The notes under the pieces: generated by a model | What the model saw: only the letters and a program-made list of their open reading frames with translations | What the model was told of the DNA's origin: nothing | Databases searched by the model: none | Shown: positions 58,307-64,000 of the stretch, in pieces | How the letters are laid out: each line of letters starts with the position of its first letter | Numbering within the stretch: position 1 is the stretch's first letter | Program-made: the position numbers and the translations under genes | DNA from: Elstera cyanobacteriorum | Lineage (GTDB): Bacteria; Pseudomonadota; Alphaproteobacteria; Elsterales; Elsteraceae | Direction: 5' to 3' | Assembly (NCBI RefSeq): GCF_002251735.1 | Contig: NZ_NOXS01000033.1 | Span: 98,040-162,039, forward strand | DNA: 64,000 nucleotides

Positions 58307-60298
58307 ATGCGGCTCAGCATCCCGCGCCGGGATTTGATTCTGGCGCTGCCCACGATTTCCCTGGCGCTGATCGCCCTGCTCATGGGCGTGCTGCTCTGGC
58401 TGTATCAGGCCCATGAGCGCGAGAATGAACGCCATACGCTGATCATGGATACGCTGTGGGCCGAACAGACGCTGCGGTTCCAGCTTGGGTCCGACGAAGA
58501 AAAACTGCGCCTGCTGGCTGAAGATCTAGGGCGCGGCATGCTGGGGCCGCTCGGCTTTGAGGGCAAGGCGCGGCAGATGATGGCGGGCAACCCGGAGTTT
58601 ACCCGCTTGCGCTGGCTGGAAGCCGATGGTGCTTTGCGCGCCGCGCTGCCGCCGTTGCCCTCCTTGGCCGAGCATGATCCGGCCCAACTGCCGCTGAACG
58701 AGGTTAGGGCACTCGGGCGGCCCGCCTACGGCCTCGTGTCCTTGGCGGCGGGTCGGGGCGCCCGTGATGCGCCGCATCTGCCGCTGGTAACGCCGATTTT
58801 TCGCGATGGGCGCTATAGCGGGGCGCTGGTTGTCGATATATCCCTGCAAGCGCTGATTAGCCAGCATGTGCCCTGGTGGTTTACCGAGCGTTACCGGTTG
58901 GTTTTGCTCGATGCCAATAACGCCCAATTGGCGGCCAAGCCCGAGGTTCTGCCCGATCCGCTGATCCCGACGCGCGAACTGCCGACCCATCGCATGCCGC
59001 TCGACCCGCCGGGGCAGGGGGTGACGTTGCTGGTCACGCTCTACCGTTCCGGCCCGTGGGAGGCGCAGGCAGGCATCGTCGCCGCCATCTCCATTCTCGC
59101 CCTGGTCGCCGGGGCCAGCCTACTGACGGCGCGGCGGCAGATGCGCGGGCGCAAGCGCGCCGAACAAGCCCTGCGCGCCGAGCATGCTTTCCGTAAGGCG
59201 ATGGAAGATTCGTTGACCGTCGGCATGCGCGCCCGCGATCTGGCGGGCCGGATCACCTACGTCAATCCCGCTTTCTGCGCCATGACCGGTTATTCGCCCG
59301 ACGAGTTGATCGGCCAGGAACCGCCAATGCCCTATTGGGTGCCGGAGGATTACGACCGCACGCGGGAGGTACATGACGCCGTGCTGGTCGGCACGCCCTA
59401 TCCCTCGGGGTTCGAGCTAAGGTTTCAGCGCCGCGACGGCGAGAAATTCGATGCGCTGATCTACGAGGCGCCCCTGATCGACGCCGACGGCAAGCATACC
59501 GGCTGGATGGGGTCCTTCGTCGATATCACCGACCGCAAGCGGGCCGAAGAAGGGCAACGCCAGCAGCAGGAAAAGCTGCAACAAACCTCCCGCCTCGTGA
59601 CGATGGGGGAAATGGCCTCGACCCTCGCCCATGAACTGAACCAACCGCTATCGGCGATTACCTCCTACGCCACGGGCAGCCTGAACCGGCTACAAGCGGC
59701 GGGCGGTGACCCAGAGCTTGAAAAGGCGCTGACCAAACTCAGCCTGCAAGCGCGGCGGGCCGGGGCGATTATCCGCCGGATTCACGATTTCGTCCGCAAG
59801 CGCGAACCGCGCCTCACCGCCTGTACCCTGCCGGAGATCGCGCAAGATGCCTTGAGCTTTCTGGCGCCCGACGCCCGCAAGCTGGGGGTCATTCTGCATA
59901 CCGATCTGCCTGACGATCTACCGCCGATCCGCGCTGACCGCATTTTGATCGAACAGGTCATCGTCAACCTCGCCCGCAATGCCATCGAAGCGATGACCGC
60001 CGTGCCGCGCGGGCGGCGGGTATTGTCCGTCACCGCGACGGCCCAAGCCGACCGGGTGGAAGTGCGGGTGCAGGATAGCGGACCGGGCATCCCTGCCGCC
60101 CAACAGGAAAATCTGTTCAATGCCTTTTTCAGCACCAAGCCCGATGGTATGGGGATGGGGTTGAACATTTGCCGCTCGCTGATCGAGTTTCATCACGGGC
60201 GGCTGTGGTACGAGACGGCGGCGGACGGCGGCGGGGTTTTTAGCTTCACCATTCCGCGTGCAACCGAGGACGAGCATGAGCTGCGTTCACATCATTGA
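58307..60298 (+). CDS. dctS: PAS-containing sensor histidine kinase, DctS-like
   Basis: 663 residues from ATG 58307 (GGAGGATA directly upstream); an upstream ATG at 58259 is unlikely. Two membrane helices (about 10-32 and 262-284) flank a periplasmic sensor. A PAS domain follows (about 305-430, ITYVNPAFCAMTGYSPDELI), then a short coiled coil, the phosphoacceptor box STLAHELNQPLSAITSYATG and an ATPase domain (NLARNAIEAM, VQDSGPGIP, DGMGMGLNICRSLIEFHHG). The QPL box and size match Rhodobacter DctS and DctB/FixL-type kinases. It probably senses dicarboxylates and controls uptake. Confidence 0.86.
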   Translation: MRLSIPRRDLILALPTISLALIALLMGVLLWLYQAHERENERHTLIMDTLWAEQTLRFQLGSDEEKLRLLAEDLGRGMLGPLGFEGKARQMMAGNPEFTRLRWLEADGALRAALPPLPSLAEHDPAQLPLNEVRALGRPAYGLVSLAAGRGARDAPHLPLVTPIFRDGRYSGALVVDISLQALISQHVPWWFTERYRLVLLDANNAQLAAKPEVLPDPLIPTRELPTHRMPLDPPGQGVTLLVTLYRSGPWEAQAGIVAAISILALVAGASLLTARRQMRGRKRAEQALRAEHAFRKAMEDSLTVGMRARDLAGRITYVNPAFCAMTGYSPDELIGQEPPMPYWVPEDYDRTREVHDAVLVGTPYPSGFELRFQRRDGEKFDALIYEAPLIDADGKHTGWMGSFVDITDRKRAEEGQRQQQEKLQQTSRLVTMGEMASTLAHELNQPLSAITSYATGSLNRLQAAGGDPELEKALTKLSLQARRAGAIIRRIHDFVRKREPRLTACTLPEIAQDALSFLAPDARKLGVILHTDLPDDLPPIRADRILIEQVIVNLARNAIEAMTAVPRGRRVLSVTATAQADRVEVRVQDSGPGIPAAQQENLFNAFFSTKPDGMGMGLNICRSLIEFHHGRLWYETAADGGGVFSFTIPRATEDEHELRSHH

Positions 60299-60869
60299 CG
60301 ACGATGAGGCGATTCGCGACGCCCTGTCCTGGCTGCTGGAATCGCGGGGTGTCGCGGCGCGCACCTGGGAATCGGCGGAAACCTTCCTCGCCGCTTGGCG
60401 CGCCGATCTGCGCGGCTGCCTGCTGCTGGATATCCGCATGGGCGGCATGAGCGGGATGGAGCTGTTCGACCGGCTTCTGGCGCAGGGCTGCACCCTGCCG
60501 GTGATCTTTCTGACGGGGCACGCCGATGTGCCGATGGCGGTCGCGGCACTAAAGCGCGGTGCGCGGGATTTTGTCGAAAAACCCTTCAACGACAATGATC
60601 TGGTGGATCGTTTACTCGAAGCGCTGGCGGCGGAAGCGGAAGCCTATGCCCGTTTGGCCAGCAAGGCCGACCGCGCCTCCCGCCTTGCCTCCCTCTCGGC
60701 CCGCGAGCGGCAGGTGATGGATCTCATCCTGGAAGGGCTGATGAATAAGGTCATCGCCGACCGGTTGGGCATCAGCATGCGGACGGTCGAAGTCCACCGG
60801 GCGCGGGTTTTCGAGAAGATGGGTGCGAAAACGGCGGTCGATCTCGCCCGGTTGGTGGCGGGGGAGTAG
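60276..60869 (+). CDS. dctR: FixJ/LuxR-type response regulator, DctR-like
   Basis: 197 residues from ATG 60276, overlapping the kinase gene by 23 bases. The receiver (about 3-120) has the acidic pair IIDDDEAIRD, phosphoacceptor Asp in CLLLDIRMGGMSG, and DFVEKPF with the conserved Lys. The LuxR HTH (about 135-195) is SLSARERQVMDLILEGLMNK and GISMRTVEVHRARVFEKMGA. It should activate transport genes when phosphorylated by the DctS-like kinase. Confidence 0.88.
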   Translation: MSCVHIIDDDEAIRDALSWLLESRGVAARTWESAETFLAAWRADLRGCLLLDIRMGGMSGMELFDRLLAQGCTLPVIFLTGHADVPMAVAALKRGARDFVEKPFNDNDLVDRLLEALAAEAEAYARLASKADRASRLASLSARERQVMDLILEGLMNKVIADRLGISMRTVEVHRARVFEKMGAKTAVDLARLVAGE

Positions 60870-61238
60870 CTACTCAGCCGCCAGCGGGTCGCGCCGCAGC
60901 GGCGTGATGGTGGCCAGCACGGGGGCAAGGGCGCGTTCGGTCAGCGCTAAATCGTACCGCTCCTGCAAACCAAGCCAGAAACTGGCCCGCAGCCCGAAGA
61001 ATTTCTCCAGCCGCAGGGCTGTATCGGCCGTCATCCGTCGCTTCTTGGCGATGATCTCGCCAATCCGCCGCTGCGGAACGCCGATGGATTTGGCTAGGCG
61101 GTACTGGCTCATCCCCAGCGGGGTCAGGAATTCGTTCTGCAGGATACGGCCGGGGTGAATAGGCGCGTCGATGGGAGTATCGGGATCGACAATTTCGCTG
61201 AAATCGAGATGCTTGGCATCTTCATAGGTATAAGCCAC
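60870..61238 (-). CDS. higA: HigA-type antitoxin
   Basis: 122 residues. The XRE/HigA core (about 28-95) has HPGRILQNEFLTPLGMSQYR, IGVPQRRIGEIIAKKRRMTA and FGLRASFWLGLQERYDL, the diagnostic HigA block. It neutralises the HigB toxin and represses their operon. Toxin first then antitoxin, 12 bases apart, is the standard HigBA order. The extra first 25 residues are acidic. The gene converges with dctR, ending on adjacent bases. Confidence 0.88.
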   Translation of the reverse strand: MAYTYEDAKHLDFSEIVDPDTPIDAPIHPGRILQNEFLTPLGMSQYRLAKSIGVPQRRIGEIIAKKRRMTADTALRLEKFFGLRASFWLGLQERYDLALTERALAPVLATITPLRRDPLAAE

Positions 61239-61250
61239 GGCGTCCCTCCC

Positions 61251-61532
61251 TCAGTGATAATCGACAAGTTCGACATTCCAGGCGGCGCCATCCTGCCAAT
61301 CAAAACAAAGCCGCCACTGCCGGTTAACCCGAATGCTCCATTGTCCCGCGCGATCCCCAATCAGTTTCTCTAAGCGATTGGAGGGCGGCAGGCGCAAGTC
61401 TTCAACGGCATCCACACTTTCGATCAGCGTCAGCTTATCGCGGACAGCCTCATACAAAGGTTCGGCAATCCGCCGGGGACGTTGGCCCAAAGCGATGGCG
61501 AGGGTGGTCTTATCCGCAAAGCTCTTGATCAC
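61251..61532 (-). CDS. higB: HigB-type toxin (RelE/ParE fold)
   Basis: 93 residues from GTG 61532, where homology begins (IKSFADKTTLAIALGQRPRR); a GTG at 61550 would add six residues. The RelE-like fold is seen in ALYEAVRDKLTLIESVDAVED-type helices, LRLPPSNRLEKLIGDRAGQW, and the catalytic strand IRVNRQWRLCFDW. HigB toxins cut mRNA on the ribosome. The conserved Arg and hydrophobic end (VELVDYH) are present, so it appears intact. Confidence 0.85.
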   Translation of the reverse strand: MIKSFADKTTLAIALGQRPRRIAEPLYEAVRDKLTLIESVDAVEDLRLPPSNRLEKLIGDRAGQWSIRVNRQWRLCFDWQDGAAWNVELVDYH

Positions 61533-61625
61533 AAGCCAAAACCCTACCACATCGCGATACTAACGCGAAGCGTTCCTATGGGCATCCTCTTCCCAATCCG
61601 TTAACGCTCGTGGCATACAGGAAGC

Positions 61626-62636
61626 ATGACGACTGTAACGCCCCTTGCCATTCCCGACTCCCGCGCGCTCTTGAGCGTGGCGCCGATGATCGACTGGACC
61701 GACCGGCATTTCCGCTTCTTTCTGCGCCTGATCACCAAGCGCTCGCGCCTCTATACGGAAATGATCACCAGCGCGGCGCTGAAGTATGGCGATAAGGCGC
61801 GGCATTTGGATTTCGATCCGGCGGAACATTCGATCGCCCTGCAACTCGGCGGGGCCGATCCGCAAGAATTGGCGGAGGCGGCGAAGCTTGGCGCCGACTG
61901 GGGCTATGACGAAATCAACCTCAACGTCGGCTGCCCGTCCGACCGGGTGCAATCGGGGAAGTTCGGCGCCTGCCTGATGGCGGAACCCGATCTGGTCGCC
62001 CGCTGCGTCGAGGCGATGGCCCGCGCCGTGCCGCTGCCGGTGACGGTCAAGCACCGGCTGGCGATTGATGAGATGGACGAGGCGGAAACCGTCTTCCGCT
62101 TTGTCGAGACCGTGCGCGATGCGGGCTGCAAGCGTTTTATCGTTCACGCGCGTAAGGCGTGGTTGAAGGGCCTCAGCCCGAAGGAAAACCGCGAAATCCC
62201 GCCACTGCGCTACGAGTTGGTGCATGCGCTGAAAGACCGATTCCCCGATCTCGACCTAACTTTGAACGGCGGCATTCGTAGCCTTGATGCGGCGACGGAG
62301 CATTTGCCGCATCTCGATGGGGTGATGATCGGGCGAGCGGCCTATGAAGACCCGTGGATTTTTGCCGAAGCCGACGCCCGTTTCTATGGCGGCGGCCCCG
62401 GCCCCGAAAGCCGGGCAGCGGTGGTACAGGCTATGCTGCCCTATATCGAGCGGCGTCTTGCCGAAGGCGTGCCGCTGAAAGCGATCACCCGCCATATGCT
62501 CACGCTCTATCGTGGGCAGCCGGGCGGGCGGGCGTGGCGGCGCTATTTGTCGGAAGTGGCCCATCGCCCCGGCGCGGGACCGGAGGTGGTGGAAGCCGCC
62601 CTGCGCATGACCGAAACTCCGGCCTTGGCGGCCTGA
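61626..62636 (+). CDS. dusA: tRNA-dihydrouridine(20/20a) synthase
   Basis: 336 residues from ATG 61626 (AGGAAGC directly upstream). It reduces U20/U20a of the tRNA D-loop using FMN and NADPH. The FMN-binding barrel starts [18 protein letters not shown], and the catalytic Cys is in [40 protein letters not shown] is the DusA-specific block and [17 protein letters not shown] binds FMN phosphate. Confidence 0.95.
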   Translation: MTTVTPLAIPDSRALLSVAPMIDWTDRHFRFFLRLITKRSRLYTEMITSAALKYGDKARHLDFDPAEHSIALQLGGADPQELAEAAKLGADWGYDEINLNVGCPSDRVQSGKFGACLMAEPDLVARCVEAMARAVPLPVTVKHRLAIDEMDEAETVFRFVETVRDAGCKRFIVHARKAWLKGLSPKENREIPPLRYELVHALKDRFPDLDLTLNGGIRSLDAATEHLPHLDGVMIGRAAYEDPWIFAEADARFYGGGPGPESRAAVVQAMLPYIERRLAEGVPLKAITRHMLTLYRGQPGGRAWRRYLSEVAHRPGAGPEVVEAALRMTETPALAA

Positions 62637-62643
62637 CCGGCGG

Positions 62644-63717
62644 ATGCTGGGCTATATCCTTCGCCGCCTTGCGCTGATGATCCCGACGCTGTTCGGGATT
62701 CTGCTGGTCAATTTCATCGTCATTCAAGCCGCCCCTGGCGGCCCGGTGGAACGGACGATTGCCGCCTTCCAGGGGCGCGGCGGCGGCGATATGGACCGGC
62801 TGGGCGGCGGCGGCTCGGAAACCCTAAATTCCGACCCGCAAAAGCGCGGCACCAATATCACGCCGGAACTGTTGGCGGAGATTAATGCCCTCTATGGGTT
62901 CGATAAACCGCCGGTCGAACGGTTCGTGACGATGATCGGCAATTACTTGCGCTTCGATTTCGGCAAGAGTTTCTTCCGCGACCGCAGCGTTGTCGATCTG
63001 GTGGCGGAAAAACTGCCGGTGTCCCTGTCGCTTGGGCTGTGGACCCTGCTGCTGACCTATGGCGTCTCCATCCCCCTCGGTATTGCCAAGGCGATGCGGG
63101 ACGGCAGCCGGTTCGACGTGGCGACCAGTGTGGCGGTGATCGTTGGCTATGCCGTGCCCGCTTTCCTGTTCGCGGTGCTGCTGATCGTGCTGTTTGCAGG
63201 CGGCTCTTTCCTGTCGATCTTCCCCCTGCGCGGGCTGACGTCCGATGGGTGGGAGAGCCTGAGTCTGATGGGTAAGATCGCCGATTACTTCTGGCACCTC
63301 GCCTTGCCGCTCACCGCCATGCTGATCGGCGGCTTCGCGAGCCTGACGCTGCTGACCAAGAACAGTTTTATCGACGAAATCGGCAAAGCTTATGTGCTGA
63401 CCGCCCGTGCCAAGGGGCTGGGGGAACGGCAGGTGCTCTACGGCCATGTCTTCCGCAACGCCATGCTGCTGGTGATTGCCGGGTTTCCGGCAGCCTTCAT
63501 TGCGACGCTCTTCACCTCCTCCCTGCTGATCGAAGTGATTTTCTCGCTCGATGGGCTGGGGCTGCTGGGGTTCGAGGCGACGACCAGCCGCGATTATCCG
63601 GTGATGTTCGGCACGCTCTATGTGTTCACGCTGATCGGGCTGCTGCTGCAATTGCTCGGCGATATCGTCTTTACCTGGGTCGATCCGCGCATCGACTTTA
63701 ACCGGCGGGAGGGGTGA
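62644..63717 (+). CDS. yejB: Peptide/microcin C ABC transporter permease YejB
   Basis: 357 residues starting 7 bases after dusA. The N-terminal helix [20 protein letters not shown] and the LAAPGGPVE-type segment [16 protein letters not shown] are YejB signatures. Six helices follow, with the permease EAA-like loop [20 protein letters not shown]. The ~35-residue Gly-rich insertion after residue 40 is characteristic of YejB rather than DppB. It works with YejE, YejF and a binding protein to import oligopeptides or peptide-nucleotide antibiotics. Confidence 0.92.
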   Translation: MLGYILRRLALMIPTLFGILLVNFIVIQAAPGGPVERTIAAFQGRGGGDMDRLGGGGSETLNSDPQKRGTNITPELLAEINALYGFDKPPVERFVTMIGNYLRFDFGKSFFRDRSVVDLVAEKLPVSLSLGLWTLLLTYGVSIPLGIAKAMRDGSRFDVATSVAVIVGYAVPAFLFAVLLIVLFAGGSFLSIFPLRGLTSDGWESLSLMGKIADYFWHLALPLTAMLIGGFASLTLLTKNSFIDEIGKAYVLTARAKGLGERQVLYGHVFRNAMLLVIAGFPAAFIATLFTSSLLIEVIFSLDGLGLLGFEATTSRDYPVMFGTLYVFTLIGLLLQLLGDIVFTWVDPRIDFNRREG

Positions 63718-63718
63718 G

Positions 63719-64000
63719 ATGCGCCCGTTAACCCGCCGTCGCCTAACCGCCTTTTGCAGCAATCGCCGGGGCTTCTGGTCCTTCTGGATTTTTCTGGTGG
63801 TCTTTTGCCTCACCCTCGGCGCCGATCTGATCGCCAACGATAAGCCGTTGCTGGTGCGCTATGACGGCGGCTTCTATCTACCGGTCTTCACGGTCTACCC
63901 GGAAACCACCTTCGGCGGCGATTTCCCGACTGAGGCGGACTACCGCGACCCGGAAGTGCAGGCGCTGATCCAGGCGAAAGGCTGGATGGTCTGGCCGCTG
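63719..64000 (+). CDS. yejE: YejE permease, cut by the window edge
   Basis: The first 94 codons, starting at ATG 63719 one base after the yejB stop. RRLTAFCSNRRGFWSFWIFL (first helix), LIANDKPLLVRYDGGFYLPV and TFGGDFPTEADYRDPEVQAL are typical of the YejE N-terminal region. The gene continues beyond the right edge; yejF is expected next. Confidence 0.9.
   Translation, partial: MRPLTRRRLTAFCSNRRGFWSFWIFLVVFCLTLGADLIANDKPLLVRYDGGFYLPVFTVYPETTFGGDFPTEADYRDPEVQALIQAKGWMVWPL

Noticed and set aside
62824-63837. A 337-codon minus-strand frame over yejB
   Set aside because: It is an antisense shadow of a clear permease gene; the translation is Gln/Arg/His-rich without domains.

Overview
The window comes from a GC-rich alphaproteobacterium. 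The best fit is a Rhodospirillales-type organism, judged from the LptC-LptA-LptB-RpoN-HPF-PtsN order, DUF455 and NDUFAF5-like proteins, an RsaA/PrtD-type S-layer and type I secretion arrangement, and a DctS/DctR-type sensor pair. The species cannot be fixed from sequence alone. I see no rRNA, tRNA, CRISPR array, insertion sequence or prophage.

Layout. 1-3207: a clipped gene start at the left edge, an AT-rich gap, a YafJ-type amidotransferase, an unknown protein and a methyltransferase. 3321-13618: a glycan-building block made of a GDP-mannose 4,6-dehydratase, an 1828-residue protein fusing TPRs to three different glycosyltransferase folds, a small methyltransferase and a 955-frame protein fusing three methyltransferase domains. 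13628-17792: dapF, mtaB and ftsY, tightly coupled, followed by a membrane-bound class III cyclase. 17771-26614: a GST, a D-amino-acid-type FAD oxidoreductase, a previously unannotatable 34-codon gene with its own promoter and terminator, an Hpt plus pseudo-receiver protein, a DUF455 protein, an AraC regulator, a FadL-type porin, a DUF2272 lipoprotein and ptsN. 26737-32397 (minus strand): the classical kdsD-lptC-lptA-lptB-rpoN-hpf operon leading into ptsN. 32608-41152: a DUF2975/XRE pair behind a striking operator palindrome, the ybbA/ybbP/tesA cluster, an aldo/keto reductase, YbaK, an EamA exporter facing an Lrp regulator, and a FAH-family hydrolase.

41521-54130 is the most interesting region. 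It reads as a surface-layer island with two secreted proteins that share about 42-residue N-terminal repeats, namely a 593-residue protein with an Ig-like and an RTX-like domain and a 1168-residue probable S-layer protein. Between them lie an unknown single-span membrane protein, a GT4 glycosyltransferase, a type I secretion ABC transporter, its membrane fusion partner and a small XRE regulator. The major protein has a structured leader and a strong terminator. No TolC-like outer membrane channel is in the window. A candidate small RNA lies on the minus strand just before the island.

54254-64000: a DUF4160/DUF2442 pair, a methyltransferase, a RidA protein, glutaryl-CoA dehydrogenase, a TRAP substrate-binding protein divergent from its likely DctS/DctR two-component system, a higBA toxin-antitoxin pair, dusA, and the start of a yejBE oligopeptide/microcin C ABC transporter running off the right edge.
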